Part shown: positions 35,812 through 45,900 of the stretch, in pieces
Layout of the letters: every line of letters begins with the position of its first letter
Position numbering within the stretch: position 1 is the first letter of the stretch
Assembly (NCBI GenBank): GCA_947650285.1
Contig: CANTFL010000174.1
Location: forward strand, 310,001-374,000
DNA: 64,000 nt
From: Hyaloperonospora brassicae
Taxonomy: Eukaryota > Oomycota > Peronosporomycetes > Peronosporales > Peronosporaceae
Direction: 5' to 3'
The notes under the pieces: generated by a model
The model's database searches: none
What the model saw: only the letters and a program-made list of their open reading frames with translations
Told to the model about the DNA's origin: nothing
Program-made: the position numbers and the translations under genes

Positions 35812-37036
35812 ATGGTCATGACCGAGTTGCGCGCCGTGGGGCAACTCGTGGGCGGCGGTCTCGTTGTGGTGACAGCGCTGTTGGCGTCCAGCGGATATGT
35901 GATTGAGAGCGTCAAGCGACTGCACCCGCTGCCGCCTCCAGGTCTGCTGCTCGAGCTCGTCGGACGGGACGGCACTGTGAGCGACGTCCACGTGCAGCAA
36001 CGCGGCAGCGGCGACGTGACGGTGTTGCTGGACGGCGGCGTGGGAGAGACGTCGTTTGACTGGGACAAAGTATCGACCGACGTGGCGACGTTTGCGGCGG
36101 TCGTGAGCATCGACCGTCCAGGATTGGGCTTCTCCGCGCCTGGCGCACTGCCGCGCACGTCGACGCAAATTGTCGACGAGTACAAACAGATTCTGGACAA
36201 GCTGAACATCACGGGGACCGTTGTGCTCGTTGCGCATGGCGCAGGAGGGTACAACATGCGGCAGCTGGCAGAGGAGCTGGCGACGGCACCGAGCGGGCGT
36301 CTCAAGTGTGGCGGACTCGTGCTCGTCGACGTGTTACAGGGTCTGTGCTTTTTGTGCGTGGAGTGTCTTGTTGCGTGGTGGCTGTTGCAGCTGCTGATGT
36401 GAGGGGAGTGCGATGCTTTTGCTAATGGACGTGTGAGGTGATGCAGAAAACCTGCGTCGCGAGCTGGAGAGTGTGTCGGATGTCGTGCACAAGTTGCTCT
36501 TGGAGATGGATGGCAATGGCGACACGGTCTTGCGGCTTGCGCGCTTTGGACTCATTCGGCTCATTAATCTTGTGCAACATGCCAAGTTGCAAGCAAAGTT
36601 CACGGCCGCGGCGTTGCCGTATGTCGAGTACTTTTTGCCGTCGCCAGCTCACCGCGAAGGTGCGTTGCGTGAGAACCAGGCTATTCCAGAGACGGAGCAG
36701 CGGTTTCGCGATTCGGTATCGACCGCTACGCCGTTTGAGTTTCCGTGCGTTGTGCTATCGCATGGGAAAGCTGGTATGTTTGACGGCATGAAGATGCAAG
36801 CGGGCATCACCACCCGTATGCTGGCAGATTTGGAGCACAAGTGGCTAGACGCCCAGATCAAGCTAGCGAACACAATCAGTAAGCGAACTGCGCATCTCGT
36901 GGTCAAGGACGCTGGTCACTGTATTCACCACGAGAAGCCGGAAGAGATTGTGAAGGCTGTTCGTGCCTTGGTGGACGAAATTGGCGGCGAAGTTGGCGAG
37001 CATCGAGGTCTGATGGCACTCACGGACGACGCCTGA
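35812..37036 (+). CDS. Membrane-anchored alpha/beta-hydrolase fold protein lacking the catalytic serine; one intron
   Basis: Exons 35812-36340 and 36447-37036 give 372 residues. The 106-bp intron begins GTCTGT and ends GCAG and keeps the frame (VDVLQ-ENLRREL). Residues 7-32 form a hydrophobic N-terminal anchor. Fold landmarks are the oxyanion-region DGGVGETSFDWD (74-85), SIDRPGLGFS (99-108), the nucleophile elbow at 139-147 and the C-terminal DAGHCIHHEKPEEI with His334. At the elbow, where GxSxG is expected, the DNA encodes VAHGAGGYN, so residue 143 is Gly (codon GGC). A start at ATG 35818 is also possible. The fold is seen clearly. Loss of normal hydrolase activity is inferred from the missing Ser. 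Confidence 0.82.
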
Positions 37037-37828
37037 TGTCTATGGACCAATGTTGAACAATCTGCTGCAGAAGAGAAAGCGCTACATAGACGGTGATTTG
37101 TCCATCGAAGAACGAGGATCCGATCGCTGAGAAGCAGCGGAGGTGGCCGCTACTTGAGATGGACGCACTGTTTTTGCAGGACTCGACACGGTAACAACTC
37201 ATTTGTTGTTGTAGGGGCTAAAGTTGAAATGTTTATTGACCTGCGCTAGCTCTAACTCCACACAAAGGTGCTGATGGGGTAGGCTTGTTTTGACGCCTGC
37301 TGCTCTCTTTCTCATGGCCTGATACTGACACTAAACGCAAGAAGTTTGTCGCTTTTTCAGTGTTCGTCGAGCTACATGTGTATGATGCTAAACATCCTGC
37401 GACATTGCCATATCGATTGGTCTCGAAGCGGCTAGATGTACACATGGCACGCACCTATCCTTGTTGGTGTGTTCTCAATTCGTGATGCACTCGATACGTA
37501 CGTCAACAGTACCATGGGAATGTGATACGACGCAGCTTAGCGCTTGCACCAGAAATGAATTCGACTGCTTTGCTGAACGCGATCCCGTGTCAGAATTCCA
37601 CGGACATCTGGACGGCACGTTGTCGAGCGCTTCCAGCTGTAAATGCTGGTAACGACGTGCAGAGTCGCACACCTGTTCTTCGACTGCCCGGGGCATTCAC
37701 GCGACTGGTAAGCACTGCACCGCTTTGATCGAGAAGGGACACAGGCAGACAACCGGATGGCCTGAGTTGGCCCAACATCCACAGCACAGCACTTGCTGCA
37801 AGTCGACGATACAAGCAGAATCGCTTTT
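37037..37828. other. Convergent intergenic region
   Basis: 792 bp between the 3' ends of the hydrolase and RNase III genes. Short frames only; nothing recognised. Confidence 0.5.
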
Positions 37829-39892
37829 TCAGCTGCAAGCCTGTTGCTCCGAGGTGACCCGAGTGTTAATGTTTGCCCACGTGTAATGAAGCGGCAGCCG
37901 AAGCTGCGTGATTCTGGCCCCGTCTCGCGTGTTTCTGCTGGACGACACGATGGCATGAAAGTGACACATCTCGTGCAGCAGCAGCCGAAAGCTGCTATCA
38001 CGCATCGCTAACGTCAGCGTACTTGTCGAAACCTCCCACTTTCGGAAATGATTCGCGCATGGCTCAAGGTCGTGTCGGTATGCAGCGATCTGCGCTCGAC
38101 AAGCTTCTGTCTTGCGCTGCGCGAACAAGATCACGATGTCTTCGAGGCAAAAGAGGAATCGGCGGTGAAGAAATCGCTCAAGCGCTGGAGTGATGCTTCC
38201 AGCTGTAAACGCGAACTCCTCGATGAGCTTTTTCTTTTTCTTCCGTCGCGTCCGAGCTGGTTTGCGTTGCTTCTGCTGCGCGTCTTGCTCCCTACTCAAT
38301 GTCTCAAACAGATCGGCCAGCTCAATGGAGTCACAATGCCGCAAAATGGCGGAGGACCTCTCTGTTCGCTCGCGTTCCACAGCTGCTTCAGACTTTGGCC
38401 TTTCATCACGCGCGTGTAAATCGTCACACGTCTTGCTACGCATAAACATCCGCACCTGATCGACAGATCGTTTCATAGCCATGAGTGGTTCTCTTTCGGG
38501 GATTTCTGACGAGCGCAATGGGGCGGTGCTGATCTCACTTTCACTCGAAACAACTGCGGCGTGCAGTGCCGTACAGACGGTGTTCACCAGGACATTACTA
38601 CGGCTCTTCGCAGAGGCCGAAGTCGTCGCGACGGCACTGTGATAGCCTACAAAAGCACGTAACGTATTTGCGTATCCGTGCTCCTTTTGTAGTCGCCGTG
38701 CCGCACTTTCTTCGTTGTCCTCGTCATCATCGTGTGCAGCCGGTGCTGCAATCCCGAGCAGGGTCGCACACGCTGCGAGATTGGCCATGGAAAGCACGAG
38801 CTGCCGCTGACGCGTGAGTCTGGCCGGCGTGACCATGTCCGGGCCTTTCAGAGACCCCGACGACACATGTGGCAAAGCTAACGACAGACTCAGTCTCTCC
38901 GAGAGCACGGCCATGCCGTAGATCTTAAACACTTCAAAGAACTCACGCGACGTTCGCAGCAAATGTGCGTCATGCAACTCCGCCATGGCCAGCTCGATAC
39001 AGTGCACGCCCGACGTCGTGGTCACACCGTCTCTTTCTTCCACTGCAGCAGCAACAGCAGCAGCAGTCTCGCTGACGTGCGCAAAGTAGTGGTGCGGCAC
39101 CACAGTCGCCTCTTCTCTGGTCTCCATCTGTCCATTTCTGCTGCACGCGTCCGACAAACAAAAGCCATCGGTCGCCTCCTCGCTATCGAAAAACACTCCA
39201 TCGGTTACAACCAGCGCCCCCGTTGTGTCGTCCAAGTGCTCCCGAGGCAGACACGCAAACGGGTTGAACGCCACGCTCAGCGGTCCTTTCGCCGTCATTG
39301 CAGTCTCACCAAACTCGTTCCTCTTGTGCAGCAGAGCGTCAAAGTGCGTGTGCAGCATCGTCGCCACGACGGCATCCAAGTGGGCTCTGTACCCGTCGAC
39401 GTCGCTCGTCTTTTGCCGATACGCTGTCACCACGAGCTCACCCACAACCGCTTCCACGACGTCTGCTCGGTCTTTCATCGTCACGGCCTTTAAAGCTGCG
39501 CCCATTGGATGATGGCATCGCACGGTAGCGTACCCCATCGCGTCGTACACACGCGCCAAGTTACGGTTCGTAACCACCGCCAGTCGCACGTTCCGGAACA
39601 CCCGCACACTCACTGGCGCGTGGTGGAACTGGGACAATAGACAGCGCCCAATCAGTTCGCCCAGAAGGGCGTCTCCGAGCCACTCAAACACGTCAGCAAT
39701 AGCCACGGAAGCCGTCGAGCGCTGCAGCGCTCGGAAATGCGCCACGGTCTCGGGTGACGCGCCAGATTGGTGCGGCGTGGAGCACGTCGAGTGGTCTCGA
39801 CGAGCCCGCGCTCGTTTGGTGCAAAACGATTCGTTTATTGCCGAGAGAGCGCGGCAGGCGCGCGGGTGGGATTGTCGACGCTTTTTGGTCAT
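37829..39892 (-). CDS. RNase III-domain protein with C-terminal R3H-like domain
   Basis: A single frame of 687 residues from ATG 39892. The frame is open further upstream, but that part is low quality and without motifs. Residues about 50-160 are an RNase III domain: FEWLGDALL is the signature (E70, D74), followed by RNVRLAVVTNRNLARVYDAMG and KDRADVVEAVVGELV, which supplies D144 and E147. All four metal-binding acidic positions appear present. Residues about 630-665 (SSFRLLLHEMCHFHAIVSSS...) resemble an R3H single-strand nucleic-acid-binding domain, with R636 and H640 in the R-x3-H motif. A Lys/Arg-rich segment (PARTRRKKKKK) lies between. RNase III enzymes cut double-stranded RNA. Only one RNase III domain is present, so a dimer would be needed. 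Substrate unknown. The R3H call is weaker than the RNase III call. Confidence 0.75.
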   Translation of the reverse strand: MTKKRRQSHPRACRALSAINESFCTKRARARRDHSTCSTPHQSGASPETVAHFRALQRSTASVAIADVFEWLGDALLGELIGRCLLSQFHHAPVSVRVFRNVRLAVVTNRNLARVYDAMGYATVRCHHPMGAALKAVTMKDRADVVEAVVGELVVTAYRQKTSDVDGYRAHLDAVVATMLHTHFDALLHKRNEFGETAMTAKGPLSVAFNPFACLPREHLDDTTGALVVTDGVFFDSEEATDGFCLSDACSRNGQMETREEATVVPHHYFAHVSETAAAVAAAVEERDGVTTTSGVHCIELAMAELHDAHLLRTSREFFEVFKIYGMAVLSERLSLSLALPHVSSGSLKGPDMVTPARLTRQRQLVLSMANLAACATLLGIAAPAAHDDDEDNEESAARRLQKEHGYANTLRAFVGYHSAVATTSASAKSRSNVLVNTVCTALHAAVVSSESEISTAPLRSSEIPEREPLMAMKRSVDQVRMFMRSKTCDDLHARDERPKSEAAVERERTERSSAILRHCDSIELADLFETLSREQDAQQKQRKPARTRRKKKKKLIEEFAFTAGSITPALERFLHRRFLFCLEDIVILFAQRKTEACRAQIAAYRHDLEPCANHFRKWEVSTSTLTLAMRDSSFRLLLHEMCHFHAIVSSSRNTRDGARITQLRLPLHYTWANINTRVTSEQQACS

Positions 39893-41317
39893 TTTTGACG
39901 AATGTGCTCTTGTCAACGAACGAGAGGCGCCACATGGATTGTTTATGTGTGTGTGTGTGTAAAAAAGGCTGCAATTATTGTGGATCGAAAGTTGAAAAAG
40001 TGGTGAGGTTGCGAAGCGATTTATTGGAAAGAATAAAGCGCTTTTTTCGGCACTGACACCCGAAACATTTTTTGTGACTGGACTTTTAGGCGGACAAAAG
40101 CCAGAGTAGCTCAGCTTCCGACACGACCGGCACGTTGTCATGATATATGGATGCGGAAGGAGCATGCTGCTGCAGTCAAGGGAGCTTGTTGGATGACTTG
40201 GCATATCGCTCCCCAGCTTTCCTCTGGGATAATTAATGCTCAACGCATAGGTACGGATGCTATCGCAAAACGCGATCTTCGATGAGTGAGTCCCGACCGT
40301 TTGACGTTGATCATGTCGACTGGCGTCGGTGGTTTCGCATCATTGACATGCGCAAAAAGGTCCTTGCAAGAAGACCTTCATCTTAATGCTCGCGACGTCT
40401 ACAACAGAGTCTGCGAGTAGTGCTGAGCTCTACGTCCTCACACAATCTTTGCTCGAGAAAAGAAAAAGAGGTATAAACATGGACACTACTACCAACAGTT
40501 TACGATTATGTTCCTCCTCTAGCATTTTCTGGCTCAGATCGATGACCGGGTAAATCATCGACCAACATCGTTCATGCCCTGATCACACAAACGTCCCACT
40601 TTGTCATTTGATGTCATCGTTCATACGTCGACAGGCTAGTTAATGGGACGGCCTCATGCAAAATTGCTAAAAGGGATGCGGCATAATCTCAGGCACTTGT
40701 CGTCGCATTCAGATTCTAAGAGCGATGTCTGACCAATTACTTTACGCGCACGTGCCTTACACTTTCATCAAATCGTGACCTGGACATCACCAAATCGTTA
40801 GGACGACGAAAGCCTTACATTTCGTAGGCCAAAGTCTTGTATTCTGAGCATGCAGAATAGTCCTTTCGTGGTCACGGAGGCTTAAAAAATAAGGCAATAC
40901 GACCGCCCACCCAGTCCAGTTTTTTTGCGAGGTACCGCTGCAAAGCAGAGGCCCTGCTATGATGTTCTGTCAATGGCTTGTATCAGTAAGTCGGCCAACC
41001 GGACGCTTGCTGACGACCAATACATACGGGCCCTTGATCGCTAAAATGCGATTAGGGGGTGTAGCCTTAGCAAACAAGAGGAAGTGTGTACTCAGGTCGC
41101 TTCAAACCAAACCCATATTACATTCTTACGTTGGCTGTTGGCCAGCAGGATGCAACAGTCTTTCGCCGAATTGCTTACGACTGTGAAAACAACCTTCTTG
41201 GGCAGCACGGCTCCTTCTAGGAAGGTATACGGCTTGCATGTCACAGAATGCGCTCAGCTCCGTGTTGGTAGATATGAAAGGTGTAGCTTGTGCGTGAGAC
41301 GTCCAATACTGTCTAAG
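39893..41317. other. Intergenic DNA
   Basis: It contains a short GT-rich run near 39945-39960 close to the RNase III start. Otherwise no gene or repeat is recognised up to the inverted LTR remnant. Confidence 0.45.
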
Positions 41318-41403
41318 TGACGGGGCACTGGTGGATTCGTACTGACTTCAGTACGTAGCTGACTCTTCCTGGCAACAGTGGGGGCTAGTGCCCTGCTACC
41401 CCG
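41318..41403 (-). repeat. Older inverted gypsy LTR, 3'-end part
   Basis: Read on the minus strand this piece ends GTGCCCCGTCAC, with a preceding GTACTGAAGTCAGTAC foldback. It resembles the end of the element 1 LTR. Together with 49390-49750 it makes an LTR of about 440 bp, split by gypsy element 2. Confidence 0.65.
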
Positions 41404-41794
41404 TGTAACGGGGCAGCCCGTTACATGGAATTGTCACTTTAAGGAAAGTGACAATAAAGAATATGAAGATGGATATTCTTTAAACAATATCACCAAAGTG
41501 GTGATATTGAAGGGTCGACCAAAAGGTCTGTTCATTGGTTGATATCTTGATGATATCAACCCACCAATCGCCGCAAGACGCGCGCAATGAGTGGTGACGA
41601 GACGTCACCATACATCCAGTTATATTAGTATAGTTAAGCTAAGTCAAACAGAGAGACAGTAGTTAAAAGACTTAATTATATTAATATAACAGTTCTGCTT
41701 TTACCCTACCTACGCTTCCTCGCTTGCCACGTGTACGTCTGTCGGGGCACCAAAACCCTTGCGTTAAGTTCACGCAAGGGTGTGCCCCGTTACA
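41404..41794 (+). repeat. 5' LTR of gypsy element 2 (391 bp)
   Basis: Its 10-bp terminal inverted repeats are TGTAACGGGG/CCCCGTTACA. Inside is a chain of perfect hairpins: TGTAACGGG/CCCGTTACA (41404-41425), TTGTCACTTT/AAAGTGACAA (41431-41454), GGTTGATATC/GATATCAACC (41537-41561) and CCCTTGCGT/ACGCAAGGG (41756-41780). Confidence 0.97.
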
Positions 41795-41796
41795 CC

Positions 41797-41808
41797 TGGT
41801 AGCACTTT
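41797..41808 (+). other. Putative primer-binding site of gypsy element 2
   Basis: TGGTAGCACTTT begins two bases after the LTR. TGGTAGC is the usual complement of a tRNA ending in GCTACCA. The tRNA is not identified. Confidence 0.5.
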
Positions 41809-41838
41809 GTAGTCCTTCCAAGGACCACAACATCCAAC

Positions 41839-42972
41839 ATGAACATGTTGGATGAAGAAGATACCTTTCACGCCACGCGTGAAGGGTTTACCCATTTGAG
41901 TGACATCGAATGGGGTGCGGTAGAACGAATGAGTTCTACCGTAGGCGAACTCGTCGTTAGCGCCATGTTGGAGTCTCTAGACAGAGACCAACAACATGCC
42001 GCTATCGCCAAGTTCATTCAAAATGAACTTGCCATCGAGAGGGAGAAAGTAGCCTTGCTTCACCAGCAAGGCTCTCAACAGGCCGAGCAGTTGAGAGAAC
42101 TCGGTGCTCAACAGACGGAGCTGTTGAGACAGCAGCAATTCCATGCTGCTGTGGGCGGGACGGCGCATGCGCGTCGTCCCGAAGTCATGAAAGTTGACAT
42201 CTCCAAGTACAGTGGAGTCCCGGAGGACTCCCTGTTACTATGGTTTGTCGAACTCGACAGAGCCCTAAGGGCTCGTCGCGTCGAAGATGAGCAAATGAAA
42301 CTCACATTTGCTCAGACCCACTTGGCAGGGCGTGCCAAAACTTGGTCCCTGGGACTCGAGAGTAGCGACCCAAATGTGTTTAGGTCGCTAGATGACTTCA
42401 AGTCCCGGCTCAGACAAACGTTTGAGCCGCCACGGGCTGAGTTCAGGGCTCGTTCAGAGCTCCTGAAACTCAAGCAGGGTAAGCGTGATGTGCACGCTTA
42501 CGCACAACATATACGACTCCTTGCGAGTAGTATAACTGCTAACCCAGTACATGAACACACGTTGATTACGGTGTTCATGCAAGGGCTCGCAGAGGGGCCC
42601 GTCAGGAGCCACCTGTTCCGCCTTGAGCTGAATACGCTGGAAGATGCGATATCAGCCGCGGAACAGGAAGACTTTAGCATGAGACAGGCTCATGCTAGCT
42701 CAAACTCTTATCGTCCACCGAGACGACAAGAGATCGGAGGTCCAGAACCAATGGACCTCTGCTATGTTGAGAGTGAGAGACCTCGCTCTTCGAACAACAA
42801 GCGATTGCAGAGGTGCAATCGCTGTCAGAAGTTAGGGCACTACGCATACGAGTGTAGTGCTCCACGCCCAGTACCAAACAGTACTGAGCGAAATGGACGA
42901 CCGTTCGCCAGAAAGGGCAATGGGCGTGGGTCCAGCGCTGTTGCGAAGCCGCAACAGCGAGACGGGCCATAA
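41839..42972 (+). CDS. gypsy element 2 Gag
   Basis: 377 residues from ATG 41839, uninterrupted. An N-terminal helical and Gln-rich region (QQGSQQAEQLRELGAQQTEL) is followed by a capsid-like segment (LLLWFVELDRALRARR; LAGRAKTWSLGLE; FKSRLRQTFEPPRAEFRARSELLKLKQ; VHAYAQHIRLLA) typical of the retrotransposon gag family. A CCHC zinc knuckle CNRCQKLGHYAYEC (C326, C329, H334, C339) follows. It packages element RNA into particles. Pol overlaps its 3' end in the +1 frame, so Pol is probably made by frameshifting or re-initiation. At least 14 perfect inverted repeats with arms of 7-10 nt tile this one gene. Confidence 0.95.
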   Translation: MNMLDEEDTFHATREGFTHLSDIEWGAVERMSSTVGELVVSAMLESLDRDQQHAAIAKFIQNELAIEREKVALLHQQGSQQAEQLRELGAQQTELLRQQQFHAAVGGTAHARRPEVMKVDISKYSGVPEDSLLLWFVELDRALRARRVEDEQMKLTFAQTHLAGRAKTWSLGLESSDPNVFRSLDDFKSRLRQTFEPPRAEFRARSELLKLKQGKRDVHAYAQHIRLLASSITANPVHEHTLITVFMQGLAEGPVRSHLFRLELNTLEDAISAAEQEDFSMRQAHASSNSYRPPRRQEIGGPEPMDLCYVESERPRSSNNKRLQRCNRCQKLGHYAYECSAPRPVPNSTERNGRPFARKGNGRGSSAVAKPQQRDGP

Positions 42973-45900
42973 AAAATGGTCGGGGTCAGTAGGGGCGGAG
43001 CGCCCTACTGATCCAGCAACCTCAAGAGAATTTGCAAATCTCTTGACGAAAGTTGCTCCAGATACACAATCATTGTGTGTCTCTGCACCTGGTGATGACG
43101 TTTCGCTCATCACCTTGAAGTTGGAAGCGACAAATGATTTGTCGCTTCGTGCCCTAGTAGACTGTGGGGCGTCGAACAACTTTGTTCGTCGCCAGTCACT
43201 AGAGGGTCGTAGGCTCAAGTTCGTTGAGCGCGACATTCCCCTCACAAGGATGACGGTGCGCCTTGCAACAGGCGCATCGATAACCGTTGAGAAACGTGTA
43301 GTAGGAATCCACTACACGTTAGAGGGCGAACAGTACGATGATGACTTCATCGTACTAGATCTGGATGACAAATTTGATGTCATCCTGGGATTACCTTGGC
43401 TCAGAAAGTACGAGCCAAGGGTGAGCTGGCAGCATCGATCCGTGAAGATGCCTGCCGCTTGTTCATCAGATGGCCATCTGATGAACATCTTGGAGCGTCC
43501 ACAAGCGTGTGGATGTTCTGCGAGTGAGTGCGATGGCCTCACTTGCGGTACGGTCGTTAGCACGACTGCACAAGATCACAGTGTAGTTGATCACTACACT
43601 GTGGAGCAAGCTCCCGGCGGCTGTACAGATGTACAGGCTGCGCCGAAGGTCCACCACTCGAATAAGTCGAGTGGACCGGGACATGGATGCATGCCTAGCG
43701 GGCAGCATCTTAGACAAAAGAAACCTGTTGCCTTCAAAGGGCAACATGGAAATCCTAGGTCGACTGGAGAGTCGACCGTAGAGGATCGGTGCCTGACTGT
43801 GGTTGCACAGCCACAGTCGGAAGACGTCGAGGGAATAAGTCCCCACGTACTTGAGGAAGGAATTCCTCAAGAGTCACTTGCTGAGGGATCAGGCCCTCAG
43901 CAACCTGTGGAAGCAAGTTCCCAGGAAGAAACCGAGACGTTGAACGTCTTGGTTAATGACGGATCAAGCGTAGGCGCTTATACGCTTGATCTGATTGTGC
44001 CTCCGAAGTTGACTTCGGAGATAACTCAGTTGCCAACGCTAGAACCGAAACGGTTCTTGCGTGATCTGCGTAGTGGCAAAGTCAAGCAGATCTGCATACT
44101 CGTCACAGAGGATGAGTATGTGACCGATATTCGGTCGGCAACAGTATTTGCTGAGAACGAACGGGTTCTCAGCAGCTCATCGATGGACGAAAGTGTCCTC
44201 GATGAGAAGACTCGGATTGAGCGATACACGTCCCAATCCTGGGAGTCACTTCAGGCAAATCCTTTGTATAAGGATTTGATCGAATTCAGGGATGTGTTCC
44301 CTGAATCCGTACCTTGCGAGTTGCCTAAGGACAAAGGCACTCGACACGAGATCGAGCTCAAACCGGGCTCGAAGTACTGTGTCATGAAGCAGTGGCCACT
44401 GCCTCGTGAACAAGTACTAGCGATCGACAAGTTCTTTGCCGATCGCTTAGCAGCGGGCCATGTGAGGGAATCAACATCCCCTCACAGCTCTCCGACCTTC
44501 TGTGTGCGAAAGGCCACAGGAGGGTGGCGGATAGTGCACGCATTCAACAAGTTGAATGCTGCAACGGTACCGGCTCAAACGCCGATACCGAGGAAGGACG
44601 TAATCATAGATGGTATGTCAAAGAGTACCATCTTTTCGTCCATGGATCTGATGGATGGATTCTATCAGATCCTCATGCGTGAAAGGGCCATACCGTTCAC
44701 AGCAGTGAGCACCCCCAGCGGTATGCTGTGGGAGTGGCTAGTGGTGCCACAGGGGCTGAGCAATTCCCCTGCTACTTTCAACAGATGTGTCACAAATCTG
44801 TTGAGACCGGTGCGAGACTTCGCACCGAGTTACTTCGACGATGTGTTCGTCCATAGCCGGGCTATGGACGGAAAGACGGACGTTGAAGTTCACAGACCTC
44901 ACGTTCGTCAGGTTCTTCAACTTATGCGCAAGCATAAGTTGTACGCCAACCTCAAGAAGTGTATATTTGCGGCTAGCGAAATACTACTTCTTGGGTGCAT
45001 CGTGGGTAAGCACGGCGTACGCCCTGATCCCGAAAAGATCAAGGCGATCACCGACTGGCCAGTGCCAGTCGATGTCAAGGGACTAAGGAAGTTCCTTGGG
45101 CTAGCGGCGTACTTGCACAAGTACTCGCGCAACTACGCCGAGATGACTGTTCATCTTTCTTGATTGCTCAAGAAAAATGTTAAGTGGTCATGGAACGCTG
45201 AGTGCCAGCGTTCCTTCGAAGGTATCAAGCAAAGCTTGATGCAGTCGCCGATATTGGCGATTGCAGATCAGGACAGACCATTTCATGTGGTCTGTGACGC
45301 CAGCGATTTTGCAATCGGCTGTGCGTTAATGCAGTTCGACGCAGATGGCGCGGAGCGCGTCATCTGTTATCAGTCGCGTCAGCTGCAAGCAGCTGAGCGC
45401 AATTACCCAGTGCATGACAAGGAACACCTTGCCATGAAGTATGCACTGGCTAAGTTCCTGTTTTATCTATTGGTAGATAGACCGTTCATCGTCTATACGG
45501 ACCATGCGTCATTACGCACGGCCGTAAACAGCCCACATCTCTCGCAAAGGATGGCGAGGTGGCTGTCTTTCTTCGCGGCGTATAACTTCTCCGTGGAGTA
45601 TAAATCAGGACGACTCAATGTCGTCGCTGATGCTCTTTCGCGCCGGCCCGATTTCGAGCCGGACGCACAAATCCAACAGTGAGGATAAGCCCACTGTTGC
45701 GACACTGTCAGTCAGTGTCCCGTCGTCAAGTTTACTTGACGACGTACGAAAGGCATACGCGGAAGATAAGGATCTTCTGCGATTGATGGATCATCTGGTG
45801 AATCCATCCAGTAAATCCATGAGGGATTTACCGGCTTTGTACCGATCCTCATCGGATCGGTATAGTACACGCAACGGATTGCTGTACTATACAGCTGTTG

